From: Leucogyrophana mollusca
Taxonomy: Eukaryota > Basidiomycota > Agaricomycetes > Boletales
Length of the DNA: 64,000 bases
Direction of reading: 5' to 3'
Assembly (NCBI GenBank): GCA_021014945.1
Contig: MU266407.1
Location: 47,557-111,556 of the forward strand
Shown: positions 45,462 through 57,385 of the stretch, one piece after another
Position numbering within the stretch: the stretch's first letter is position 1
How the letters are laid out: each line of letters starts with the position of its first letter
Notes under the pieces: model-generated
What the model saw: the letters and a program-made list of their open reading frames with translations, nothing else
Database searches by the model: none
What the model was told of the DNA's origin: nothing
Program-made: the position numbers and the translations under genes

Positions 45462-48400
45462 ATGCTGAGAACACAGCGAGCTCTTTCAGCTCGGTCTCGC
45501 TTTGTGTCACAACGTGGTTGGCGCAGATCAGCAAGCTTGCTTCATAGTCTTCAAAGAAACGCCCCCATCGACGTTCACCCCGAAGTCGAAGATGCTCTGG
45601 CCAACAAGAAGCCTGTCGTCGCTCTCGAGTCTACCATAATTACCCACGGAATGCCCTATCCCACCTCGCTCGAGATGGCCCGGTCGGTTGAAGACATAGT
45701 GAGATCCACTGGAAGTATACCAGCGACCATTGCTCTCATTGGTGGCCGAGTCAAAATTGGTCTCGAGGCCAATGAGCTGGAACGCCTGGCAGATCAAGGT
45801 CCGAACCCTACAGCCGTCAAACTTTCGAGACGAGATATTGCTGCTGCTATTGCGCTGAAGAAGGATGGCGGAACGACGTGCAGTTCTACACTTATATTTG
45901 CTGCATTAGCAGGCATAAAGGTTGCGCCAGATTATCCGGAGTTCAGCGTATGACTGATCCCTATGGTATAGGTATTCGCGACAGGAGGGTGAGTAATCAC
46001 TCGTCGCGTTGGGAGTCAACGAGTTGAAATATGTTCATACAGCCTGGGTGGAGTTCACCGCGGAGGAGAGAATAGTACGCTTCATTGAAGAAATCCCTGC
46101 CCTGGATCTGACTCATGCCTCCGCAAAGCCATGGATGTATCCGCTGATCTTCAGGAGCTTACTCGATGTCCAGTCGGCCTAGTGTCAGCTGGAGTGAAAT
46201 CTATTTTGGATATCGGACGGTAGGCACCCCATTTGTCTATTCCGTGTGTCTTTAATAATGTTAATTTTTAAGGACTCTCGAGTATCTGGAAAGTTACTTG
46301 GGCATCTCAGATTTATACTGCCCCTGATTTCATTTTGCGTTCTGTAGGAAACTCTCGGGGTTCCCGTTCTGTCGTACGCAGAAACTAACGACTTTCCTGC
46401 TTTCTACACCCGCCGCAGTGGATACAAGGTGATTTTGATTTGTATTGCGTTCATCTCCACCTAACCTTGCCTGTGAACAAGTCGCCCTGGCAAATAAACG
46501 ATCCCGTTTTAGCAGCGAAGATACTGTGTATGCACTGCCGGTTCTATAACCATTCTCCATTCTCGGCTAATTCCGCAATAATCAGATACGCACTGGCAAC
46601 TGGGAATGTCAAATGGAGCCCTGTTTGGTGTGCCAATCCCTGAACAGTACGAAGAGGTCGGCACTGTTCTACAAGAGGCGGTGGAGCAAGCAGTACGTGA
46701 ATCTGAAGAACTCGGGGTATCCACTCGAGGCAAAGAAGTTACCCCATGGCTCCTCAAACGTGTCGGTGAATTGACCCAAGGCAAATCGCTTGCTAGCAGT
46801 GAGTCACATATGACTTTCGATCCACCCAACAGATACACCAACGTTCGATGTCCAGATGTTGCTTTGATTGAAAACACGGCATTAGTTGGTAGGTTTCGGG
46901 CAGGTACTGGGTGATTGTGGTTAACACCTTTCCTCTATAGGCGGGCAGATAGCCGTAGAGTATTCGAAGCTGACCCAAGAAAGCAGTAGTCAATTTGATG
47001 TAAGGTAGTTCTTTCTTGCGGTCAGAATGGGATAATTCAAGATTACGCAGCATCACCAGCCTGTTTTGGCTCCCGCGGGGCCCATCACCGAGTTTCATCT
47101 AGGTTTCTCATCTACCGGTCAACAATCCCTTGGACCAAGTCTCAAGCATGATACGAATGCTGTTCCTCAGCAATCTGCCTCACTGATTGTGGTTGGCTGC
47201 GCTGCGGTGGATATCACCTCTCAGCCCCAGGCGACAGCCGGCTTAGATCTCAATCTCGGGCTCCACTCCACTTCACCGGGAAATGTGACTATGTCCTTAG
47301 GTGGTGTGGGGCGTAATATCGCCGAAGCTGCGCACAGGATTATAGCTTCTCGATCATCCGACCTGTCGGCCGCAACGCTGTTGGTGGCTCCCCTCGGCGA
47401 CGACTCTTTTGGTCGGCTGTTGGTTGATGAAACGCGGTCGTTAGGGATGCGGGTTGATGGCCTTATACAGAAAGATGGACAGAGATCTCCTGTGTGCAGT
47501 TTGTTGCTGGATGGCGCTGGTGGATTGACAGGAGGTGTCGCTGACATGGAACTCATACAGTCACTGGAAGGCGATACAGTGAGTGGCCTAACCCAATTGC
47601 CAGCGTGTTACTTCTAAATTCGCCGGTGTTCCAGGCATTGTCATTCTTGCGCAATCATAAACCAAAGATACTCGCCATCGATGGCAACTTATCGCCCCAG
47701 ACGCTCAAAGCGCTTGTGAGTCATTGCTCACAGGCTAACATCAACGGTCAGCGCCCGGCTTCTTGATTCAGCCTCTTACTTATACCACCATCAGTGTTTT
47801 TGTCGGTTATGTTATCCCATCTCGCAAGAAACATGGACTGACTTCCAATCTAGCGAGCCCACCTCAGTCATCAAATCAACCGCGATCCTTCCGGCTGTCG
47901 CTGCCACTCTCGGCCATGACGACCGTTCAGCCGTCGCATTTGCATCGCCCAACCTTCTCGAGCTGGCACAAATGTACCATGAAGCACGGTCATCACCCTT
48001 AGACCTCATGTCGCACGACCACTGGTGGCGCGTGATCGACAGACTTGGATTGGGTTCCCAATCTCGCATGGACTTGGAACAACTGGCTCGTAGGAATGTG
48101 TCCGAGCATGATCCCGCTCTAGGCAAATTATCTTTACTGGTCGACAAAGGTGTGGCCCAGATGGCTGTCAACCTTCTGCCGTTCTTCCAGCATCTTGTTA
48201 TCAAGTGCGGAGAATTGGGTATCATTGTTGCCATGCGGCTTAGCGGGCAGAGAGCGGAGACTTCTTCGTGGAGATCAGAGCGCAGCAATCCCTTGGGCCG
48301 ATATGTCGTGGGTCGCTCGCCGTCTTCAGGAGAGTTGGTGATTTTGCAGCATTTCCCAGCCCTTCGTATCCCCGAGGGTACCATAGTCAACGTTACCGGG

Positions 48401-48580
48401 GCTGGAGACTCGTTGGTGGGCTCTCTTCTCGCCACTTTGACGAGTAATCCGCAAGCTTTCGAGGACCCCGCGTCGCTGAAGGACACAATTGATAGTGCAC
48501 AGCAAGCAGCAGTCCTGACCTTGCAGAGCCCACATGCTGTCTCCCCGCTGCTATCATCGATATCGCACCCTGGTAACTAA
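45462..48580 (+). CDS. Bifunctional pseudouridine-5'-phosphate glycosidase / PfkB kinase fusion
   Basis: Predicted 797 aa in 14 exons: 45462-45920, 45972-45988, 46043-46074, 46129-46219, 46273-46288, 46348-46428, 46482-46527, 46586-46798, 46856-46888, 46941-46999, 47051-47578, 47635-47715, 47795-47805, 47854-48580. Residues ~35-340 are PsuG/IndA: PVVALESTIITHGMPYP (acid Glu), FATGGLGGVHRGGENT, DVSADL (Asp), SAGVKSILDIG (Lys), THWQLGMSNGALFGVPIP. Residues ~385-797 are a PfkB kinase: LIVVGCAAVDI, GGVGRNIAEAA, NVTGAGDSLVG with the catalytic Asp. Together they degrade pseudouridine to ribose-5-P and uracil. An Arg-rich N-terminus could target mitochondria. The intron at 46289-46347 begins GAAAGT; exon 13 is 11 nt. 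Confidence 0.9.
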
Positions 48581-48606
48581 AATACCACCATTATTGTTAA
48601 TGAGAA

Positions 48607-51213
48607 TCATGTATCATGTCCGCGGTTGTGGTGCAGAGCATCTAAATCGATAACATGGTCCACCAAAGGTCCTACTTGAACGGTCTCTCTGGCTTTCCGG
48701 AGCCTTTCCTTTGCTGAAGCCTCGGCCGTCTTTCTTTCTCCTTTCATCTTCTTCTCGTAACGAGCCTGTAAGTAAGTCCATATCACAGGGGTCAGAACAA
48801 CACTGCAGAAGCACGTACCTGGGCACCGTGTTTGAGTCGCGATATGATGTTGGCTGCCTCGCCCTTGGTCATGTTCTCTATTTGGTGTGCATCAGCATCG
48901 GGGTCTAGTGCACGCTTTCCACGTCGTTTGGCAATGAAGGCTTTCTGGCTGGGAGTGGCTGGTGCTCTCCTCCACTTCGCGGTTCGAAGCAACCTGTTCG
49001 ATATTAGAAATAACGAATGGGGCACAAGGAGCGAAATGCTCGCCCTAATGCCAGCGGCCCTCTGAGGACCTTCTGAGAAGCATATGTGTCGCAGCCTTTT
49101 ACCGCGTCGCTCACGCTCTGAGCCGTCAATACTTGCCTGCTCCGCATGTACGGCGAGAGCTTGAAGGCTGCCGCGGTTGGCATGTGCATAGTGGCTTCTG
49201 TGTATGAAGCGCGATAATGTGCCGGTTTATCTATGCCTTGCAGATAAGCCACTCGCACAAATAGACGGACAGCAGGCACTGACCCTCGCTTGCTGCTACG
49301 GGTTCAATCCGGATGTAACCTTTACCAAGGCATTCAAGGATGTAGAGATCATTACCACATCCCACCCAGGCATTTGGACTGAGCTTCGAGATATGTGGTG
49401 CCCCTGAAGACTGGTCCACGAATGCAAAAGGGTTTTCATAATCGAGGTAGGTGATCGACTTCGGATCGGGGATGGTGTCTCTCGTGTCAAGTTCGGCCGA
49501 ACCACCTTCCGTGTCCATAGCTATGGCAGACTCCGCACGCTCTTCAAGTTCTTCGACGGTCTCGTCTACGGGAGATTAGATAGGGTCCCGTGAATATGCA
49601 AGTTGCATCACGAACCATCAATGACTTCCGCTGGATCTAGGCCAAATAGCGTGGGCGTCGAGACAACCCCAGCGACCCGGTTGGTAGAATCCACGAAGTC
49701 AATGACGCGACAATCGACCTTACCGGTTGCAGGAGACTGCCTCATACCGCGTCCGATCTGGGTAAAACTTGAGACGACAAGCTGCGCGTGGTTTTTTAAC
49801 GAAATTCACCATTTGTGCAAAGACGTTCCGGGACCGCGTAGGACGAGCTACCACTACGCAATCTATGTTCGGAATGTCTGCACCCTCAGTCAAAATTGCT
49901 AGTAAATCTTTCAGTCGCGAGGAAATCCTTGTATGCAGTGTACGAACCACAGTTCACCAACACAGGATACTCTCCTGCCCTGAACAAAGATATCAAAGCA
50001 TGCCGTTCCGCAGCAGGTGTGCCCGAGTGGAGGAATCGAGCGTCGACTCCGAAGCCTTGGAAGGCCTTGGTGAGTTCCCTGACATGTGCGAGGTTCACGC
50101 AGAAGACTAGTGTAGATTTTCGCTCTCCTGGAATGATAGAATTATGGTTGGAATCCCTTCGTGGTCTGTCGGCATACACTTTGATAAATACCTGCTCTGT
50201 CAAGCCACGCCTGGACCACGAGATTGTTGACGGTTTCGGTGTTGATAATGTGAGCCAAGCTGGTAGCATTGAAGTCGCCCGTCCGAGAATTTACTGTGAC
50301 ACCTCGCAAGTCTATGTTTGCTCGAACGGACGTGAAACGGACATTGCAGAGCCTGCGGTTGAATCAGAATATCGTAATAAACCACAGTCAGGTGAAGATT
50401 TACCACTGTTCCTTGATCATTTCGAGGAAGTCGCGATGGTAAACTATGCGCTCAAACACAGACCCCAAAGCGAGACCATCATGGCGGCTAAAGGTCGCCG
50501 AAAACCCAATGATAGGGATTGGGTGATGGATTATGGGAGGCTGAAACGTTGGGTCTGGGTTCTTGATAGCAGGATCAAAATGAGAGAGGATTCGGCGGTA
50601 GCTTCACTACAGATGTAAGGTTCAAGGCAACCGTCAGAATCGGAGAACTCACGAAGGAGCGGCGGCGTGATGGGCTTCGTCGATAATGACTGCTTTCACG
50701 TTGTCAGGATGGAACTTTGCCAGACGCTGAGGCTGAAGTAAAGTCTGATATGTCGCGACCGTTCTACACAAGGTCCCAGACCTCAGTACGCGCGTAACCA
50801 CACGATAGGAATTTAACGTACATGTCTGCGGCGCCAGATGCCTTGTGCTTGATGCCTTGTTCGATTTCTACGTGACATTCCGGGCACAAGGCCTCGGCCT
50901 GAGCAGCTGCTTGTCTCGCAAGCTCTACGCTGTTCACAATGATCAGAGCGCGAGAAGCAGCCGGGTATTGAACTGGCGGGCGAATCTGGGACAATAGAGA
51001 TATAAAGACAGTCGTTTTCCCGGATCCGGTGGGCAGAGATACGCCGATACGCGTCGCGCCAGCCTGGAGAGCAGCATTACATGCTTTGAGGCAAGATTCT
51101 TGGTACGGACGAAGAACTATCGGTGCCCGACTGCTTGCAAAGCTACGAAACCGAGTTCGAAGGGCGCTATAAGCTGATCGTTGCGGTATTCTTGCATGCA
51201 ACAACCATTTCAT
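48607..51213 (-). CDS. IRC3: Mitochondrial DEAD/DEAH-type helicase IRC3
   Basis: Predicted 680 aa in 11 exons: 51213-50822, 50763-50653, 50601-50404, 50352-50192, 50127-49948, 49898-49810, 49757-49616, 49565-49284, 49197-49044, 48993-48819, 48765-48607. SF2 helicase: Q-like [10 protein letters not shown], Walker [13 protein letters not shown], motif Ia [31 protein letters not shown], motif [22 protein letters not shown], and motif [13 protein letters not shown]. The basic Ser-rich N-terminus ([20 protein letters not shown]) is a mitochondrial presequence. Yeast Irc3 unwinds branched mtDNA and keeps mtDNA stable. Intron 9 (49043-48994) seems to use a GC donor (GG/GCGAGC). Convergent with PsuG-PsuK, stops 26 bp apart. 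Confidence 0.92.
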
Positions 51214-51547
51214 GGAAATGGATGTCGAGACAAAGAGAATTTTACTTGTACCTTGCAAGGGTCTCAATGTAAGGATAAATAGCCATTCAAGCACAGAACC
51301 AGCACATGATCATGGATTACAACTGGACTTCTCGCACTTAGTCACACGTTATTAGCGGTCGTGAATGTCATATGCATTCGGTATGTAGGACGGCCAACTA
51401 ATATGCGAGTATGCGGAGTGTCCATACTCTAGAGGGAACACCCAAGGGATAAGGATATGAAAAGAAGAGTCTAGGAGGGATAGCGCAAACGAAACGAGGG
51501 GATAGAGCCAACAGCCCAAGACTATATACGACTCAACAACAATGCAT

Positions 51548-52830
51548 TTAGCCAGATCCACCAGAGTAGACCTTGCCAAACATAACTTGCTGGAGCTTGT
51601 CGTATAGCGAGAGCACACCAGCACCAGCAACACCACGAAGGATGTTAGCACCCGCACCCTTGAACAGAGACTTCATGCCCTCCTTGGCGACGATCTGCGA
51701 ACCAGCATCAAACATGGACTTGTAGTGAACACCAGCACCGGAAGTCATCATCATGCGACGACTGAATATGATGTAAGTAACGACCGAGGGAATATAAAAA
51801 AACCAGGCTCACCGGATAGTGTCAAGAGGGTACGAAGCAAGACCAGCACCAATGGTAACACCCCAGCCGAGAGCGAAAGAGGCCAGGAAAGAGCCCTCAA
51901 GAGCACCAACAAGAACAACGGGCTCTGTAACACAAGGTTAGCGCTGACGCCTCAGTGGAAAGGGGACTACATACTGAGCGAGTCGTAGACACCGAAGTAG
52001 AGACCACGGTAGACGATGATACCGACGACCGAAGGAACGAAACCGCGGTAGAGACCAGCGATACCATCAGAAGCCAGAGTCTTCCTGTAGACATCAACGA
52101 GACCATTGAACTGACGAGCTCCTCCGCCCTTGGCCGACTTCGCATCGTTGGCAAGACGCGTACGTGCGTAGTCGAGAGAGTAGACGAAGAGGAGTGACGA
52201 AGCACCAGCTGCACCACCGGACGCGACGTTGCCGGCGAACCATTTCCAGTAGCCATCGTTCTTCTTGAAGCCGAACAATGACTTGAAGTAGTCCTCTGAA
52301 AATTTTTCATGAGCACGCGACTGGATTCACCAGTAAAGCTACTCACTGAACGCGAAGTTGAGGGCTTGCGTAGGGAAGTACCGGATGACGTTGGCGGTGT
52401 TACCTCTCCACAGCGAGACCATACCCTCCTCCGCGTACGTGCGTTTGAAGGCGTCACCGACGCCCTTGTAAGGAGTAGCCAGACGACCCTGCTTGATCTG
52501 GATGTCGCGGTGGTTAAGTAGATGTTCGACAACTATGTAAGGTAGGCTATACCATTTCATCCTGGTTTTGAACGAGAAGCTTGATACGCTCGATGGGTGC
52601 TGCTGAGGTTTTGGCAACGGCCTATTCAACAACGCGTTAGCTGCGAAGCTCGCAGAGATAGACAGGACTGAAGAAAACTTACAGCAGAAACACCACCCAT
52701 AAGGAAATCAACTGCAAGATACGTGTATTAGCGCCTCGGACGACATGCTTTCGGGAATAACAGAGCCAGCGTTGATGAGCGACGTACTCATGAAGTCCTG
52801 GGGACTCTTGACCTTCTTAACATCGGCCAT
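51548..52830 (-). CDS. Mitochondrial ADP/ATP carrier
   Basis: Predicted 312 aa in seven exons: 52830-52788, 52711-52683, 52621-52553, 52497-52347, 52295-51975, 51924-51813, 51761-51548. Exchanges cytosolic ADP for matrix ATP. Three mitochondrial-carrier repeats with [29 protein letters not shown] and YPLDTIRRRMMM; the RRRMMM signature defines the ADP/ATP carrier and is rebuilt across the last intron. [17 protein letters not shown] is helix 1. Codon choice is biased as in a highly expressed gene: few rare codons, many C-ending ones. This bias also produces long antisense open frames, which are not genes. Orthologous to yeast Aac1-3/Pet9. Confidence 0.97.
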
Positions 52831-53215
52831 TTTGAAAGGATGAGGAAGACGAAGGAAAGGGCTGAGTGGAGAGGTTGTGGTGAAGGATGAGAACAAGCGA
52901 ATGAAAAAATCTCGCGTCAAAAAGGGCTTCGGAGCCACCCGGAAACTTTTATCTCCGCTCTTCACCGACAATCCTTTCGGCCCGAGCCGTCGCCACGTAC
53001 TCTGAGCTTCGACTTTTTGGCGTGCGCCAGTCCCGAGGTTTCGTGACTTCACACAGCCCCGCACAGCACAGCACAGAGAACGAGGCGATAGCGTGTTTTA
53101 TTATTGCTTCAGGATTCCGGAATAGACGGTGCTTGAATACGAGTTATTAATCGACGTAAGAAACCAGAGACAGGATGTAGAGTAGAATAGACACGTTAGA
53201 TAATAGACGTGATAA
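52831..53215. other. Promoter of ADP/ATP carrier and 3' flank of SIZ gene
   Basis: No gene. A pyrimidine-rich stretch (plus strand purine-rich) lies just upstream of the carrier ATG, as is common at strong fungal promoters. Confidence 0.45.
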
Positions 53216-55752
53216 TCAAGGCCACCCGGGGCGAGATGGTCCATTAGGTGGTCTCGAGTAAGGAAGGCTAGGTAATGGGTGGTACTGCCGATCGCCAGAA
53301 GGCGGCGAGGCTAAGTAGGGCAGGTACCCAGTAGGGCTGCCATAAGTTGTGGCAGGAGGGGGTGGAAACCGCAAGGGTGGTAATGCGGGTGCTGCAAAGC
53401 CCCGTGTAAATCCAGGCGCTACAGAGTGACTGGATCCTGGCGTAGATCCCGAAGCAGCTGGTTGCGTACCACTGCTTCCTGGAGGGATGGAGTCTAGTCG
53501 AGATTTCTTCCATATCTGCTCCGTCGGCGAAGAGCTCCCAGCCGGAGCCTTCCGCTTCCCCACACTGCTTCTTGCAGTCTCTTCTTCATCCTCAGAGTCG
53601 GCAGTTAAGTCTATAACGTCGTCCTCTTGCGTGGATCGTGCCGATGGTGGAGGTGGACGAATAGACCCCGAAGCAGCGCTCCCATAAGAAACCGACAGCT
53701 CCCTCGTCACTCTGCCTTCATCCTCGTCGTCGGAATCCAGAACCAGAATCTCCACGTTCTTCTTCACCATCGCCTTGGCTGCTCCTGATTCCTCGTCCGT
53801 CGTCGTCGGAGAAGAAGCACGAGGGGGAGGTGACGGCTTGTTCGAGACTGTGGGGGGATGGGCTGCCTTCCACGCGGCGGATCCATACTTGTTATCAAGT
53901 GTATGCCATTGTCCATCTGCCTCGACCATAACATCCTCCACGCTATCTGGCGTGTCTTTGAGAATTTGGTCAAAATACCTGCAGGTTCCGACTGGATTAG
54001 CGTGTCACGCTAAGATGGATAGTATTCAAGTACCGACCCATCGATGATAAGTTCATCCGCATTCAGGACCTTTTCGCAAACTGGGCATAACCAAGTGGTG
54101 GTTTGTTCCATCACGGAGAACCAGGACGTAGCATCGAAACACTGCGGGTGGACACATAACGAGGACCTACAAGGTGAGTTGACGCGGATGAAGCTCAGCT
54201 GGTGGAGAAAGCAAAGACATAAGCGCAATATCCAAGGTCCGAGGTCAACCACTACATACAGGGCATTTCAAGGACATTTTCTGAGGTCCTGCAACAATGT
54301 CGTCGTCCACGCTCAATGATTTGGCCACTGGTTGTATATGTGGGTGAGTACGACACATATATGCGTAATGCCTCACTTACTTTTGGCCGCAATCTCATCA
54401 CCGCTGCGATACTTGCCCTTCTTTAACCTCTCGACTAACTGAGCGACAGAAGTCACCTCCACTAACATCACCACAAGGTAGAATTTCTGAAAGACAAAAT
54501 TAAGATCGCGAGGGTGGAAGTATATGTCGTCGCTCACCTTCGGTTGTACGGGTTGCTGGCTATTTACATAGACCATCTCTACACGATTAGGACCCGTAGT
54601 TCTAACGGTTTTGCCAAGATCTGCAGGAGGCGCGGTACCGGGTTTCTTTTTCAAGCCTTTCAAATTGGCCGATAGCTGAGTACTGTTCACGCGCACTTCA
54701 CATGTTGGAGGAAACTCTATCGGACAAGGACCTGTGGATGTCCGGAATGCGCTGGGGTTGGGCGAATAAAACGTGGATGATGTGCAGAAGAGGCGCAGCT
54801 GATATTTAGATCTACCACTTTTGATGAGATATGGTGCTGATCAAACAGAGTACACACGTACGTTGTTGAAGCTAGCTTTCCCGCCTGCTCACCCGTTAAC
54901 GTGAAATTCAATATCTGTTGTTTGCGATCCGTGGCACTTGTGGATTCTGAGGGGAATGAGATAAGTAATTGAGTGATGATTGGCGACTAATCGATGATAC
55001 CTGGGCATTCGACGATGGAAGACACGGCCTGGTCAACGGAGAAGAAAGGAGATGGTTTAAAGCGCATGACTGTGGAGAATGTGAGGTTCAAGTCCAGATC
55101 AAGTTTGAGCCACCTTACCAGGTTTGGATGCGGCAGCTACAGCCGCCGGTCCCGTCGGTGGTGGCAGGCGAGGGGGAGCGTATGGGTCATAACGCCCAGG
55201 AATGGATGCAGAGGTACTGGGGTAACTGCGAGCAACAGTTGGAGGGTAGGCAGGTGCAGGTATCGGTTGTGCTCCCATGGCCCCTGGCATTCGGCTGGCT
55301 GAGTATCTGCAGGTGCGCGATCAGCGTGACATCCAAGGCAGCGTGTATATCCATGCATGATCGTGCAGAGAGGTGTGAATTCTCCCGACTTGGTCCATGA
55401 GAATGGCGCACACGTGCATTGGAAGACTTGGACAAGTATAATACACTTACATTCCGGAAGTACGGACTTGATGCAGAACAGCTTGTGCTTTGGTCCACTT
55501 GTCGACGTTATTAGCTTGTCTCCAGAGTTCAAGCTGACTCATAATACGGTCGATGAGATCTTGCTTTTTACCGGATTTGTGGAAAAGGGTGAGGCACTGT
55601 TCGTTGAAGCCAGTGAGGATTTGCTTGAGTTTATCGACTGTATTACCGCGCACTGTATGGCGCAAATTCTACACAAAGTCTATGAGCCTGCAGGGGCCGA
55701 GGGAAACAACAGAGATTACCTCGAATTCAGACCAAGGATCATTAGCCGCCAT
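53216..55752 (-). CDS. SIZ/PIAS-type SUMO E3 ligase
   Basis: Predicted 656 aa in ten exons: 55752-55720, 55668-55451, 55306-55119, 55069-55001, 54946-54862, 54817-54538, 54486-54381, 54327-54260, 54198-54038, 53978-53216. Domain order is that of Siz1/Siz2: SAP (~13-60, TVDKLKQILTGFNEQC), PINIT (~150-320, MRFKPSPFFSVDQAVSS, LFCTSSTFYSP, KKPGTAPPADLGK), SP-RING (~345-405, LKCPLSFIRVNSPCRSSLC, VHPQCFDATSWF, WLCPVCEKVLNADELIIDG). The Pro/Ser-rich tail has two likely SUMO-interacting motifs, VEILVLDSDDED and DVIDLTADSEDEE. Role: nuclear ligase moving SUMO from Ubc9 to substrates such as PCNA or septins. Shares a 182-bp divergent promoter with NudC. Confidence 0.93.
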
Positions 55753-55934
55753 TGAATGGATCCAGCGTGAACCCAGGTTTATAGAAGAAGAATCGAAGCG
55801 GTAGGAGGACAAGCCCGTTCAAGTCAGGTTTGCTGTACGTGACAAAATATTGTGTTACCTACTAAATACACAAGCGTAAACAATCAGGCGCGATCGCAGA
55901 CCGTTACGCTTAGATCATCTCCCAAACCACCACC

Positions 55935-56836
55935 ATGGCAGACGACGACTACGATAAACTGTCAAAGGAAGAGCGTGAGGCCCGCGACAAGGCTGACAGG
56001 GAACGAGAGGCAGCAGAACAGGCTGGTATGAGTGCCATGTCGATATTGTAGTCGCATACAGTTTGATCAATTATCTATGTAGCTCTGCCTTATACATGGA
56101 GGCAGGAGCTTGGTGAAGTGGACATCGTCGTACCTGTCCCCAAAGGCACGCGTGGAAGAGACTTGGCTGTGGTGATACAGAAGAAGAAACTGAGCGTCGG
56201 CCTTAAAGGCCAGGCGGACAAGATTCTTGAAGGCGAGCTATGCAAGGAGATTAAAGTCGACGATAGCACTTGGAACTTAGGTCAGTACTTGAGCCACTTT
56301 TTATCGTTCTGTGTTCTAATTCTACTCCAGAGGATCAACAATCCGTTCTGATTCACTTGGAGAAGCTAAACCAGCAGCAATGGTGGGAGAATGTTCTCAC
56401 TCACCATCCCAAGATCGATACACGCAAGATCCAACCCGAGAACAGTAAGCTGAGCGATCTGGACGGCGAGACGAGGTGAGAAATTTAAACGTGTCGTCGG
56501 TGTTCGTGCTAAATCACTCCTTTTTAGAGGAATGGTGGAGAAGATGATGGTATGCCACAACCCTTTAAGTTCGCAATTAACTAACCGTTGGCTACCAATC
56601 AGTTCGACAACCAACAGAAGGTGAGGCCCTTATGAACCATGCGGGAATTACGACTAACGTGCTTCACCGTAGCAAATGGGGAAGCCCACCTCAGACGAGT
56701 TGAAGAAGATGGAGGTGAGTTCCCACCACAAAGTGTTCGGATCACAAAGGCTGAAGAGCTCTAACGCACATAGGCATTGAAGAAATTCCAAGCTGCCCAT
56801 CCTGAGATGGATTTCTCCAAGGCCAAAATATCATAG
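55935..56836 (+). CDS. NudC family nuclear movement protein
   Basis: Predicted 192 aa in seven exons: 55935-56025, 56083-56280, 56331-56475, 56528-56549, 56603-56620, 56673-56714, 56774-56836. A charged N-terminal helix ([18 protein letters not shown]) leads to a CS/p23-like domain: [69 protein letters not shown]. NudC is an Hsp90 co-chaperone that supports the dynein regulator Lis1/NudF and nuclear migration in fungi. Two tiny exons (22 and 18 nt) are supported by the conserved [14 protein letters not shown] run. Length fits fungal NudC (about 190-200 aa). Confidence 0.95.
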
Positions 56837-57385
56837 CTGAAAGACATGGTATCGACGTACTCGTTGTAACGCCGAAGAGACGTGATCAAGACCATACTTT
56901 TTTTTGAACTCAGCCCTCAGCGCTGAGCGCCCACGTCGTGCACAGGGAATCCTTTCGTATCACTATGCCCCTGGTACTCGTGACAGGATTCCTTCCCCCG
57001 ACAAATATAGCTCATCAGATTCCGTTCTGATGTCCAATTAGCACAAGAGAGGTATCGCAGTCCTCGCCTCCCCAGCTCACGCGGATGCCCACATGGGTGC
57101 ATTAATGTAAGGTTTGTGTGTTTAAGGGACTTGCGGTTGCCACGCCATTGCTTGTTTGAACTACTCATCGATATTGCCGCTATCTTGTTCTAGTTCTGAG
57201 GGCAAGACGGGAAGATCACGGATATTTAATACTGTACAGTCAAATTTTAGACCGAGATCCTGACGCCCCGTGTACCTGTCCTCGGATCTCATCACAACAT
57301 GAGAGCTCGGTAGATAAGAACAGGGGCTGTGCCTCCCCAAAAGCCCCGTCACAACTATTATCTAGGCGAGGGACACCGTCTCACA
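56837..57385. other. Convergent 3' region, nothing identified
   Basis: Between the ends of NudC (+) and SEC9 (-); no gene, RNA or repeat recognised. Confidence 0.5.

Noticed and set aside
47812..48486. 224-codon minus-strand frame
   Set aside because: Antisense shadow of the PfkB kinase exon.
49290..49320. GGTTCAATCC resembling a tRNA B box
   Set aside because: No A box or cloverleaf around it, and it lies inside a coding exon of IRC3.
51897..52532. 211-codon open frame on the same strand as, but out of frame with, the ADP/ATP carrier, plus long plus-strand frames opposite it
   Set aside because: Produced by the strong codon bias of the carrier; composition (Ser/Arg/Thr runs) is meaningless and the true gene explains the DNA fully.
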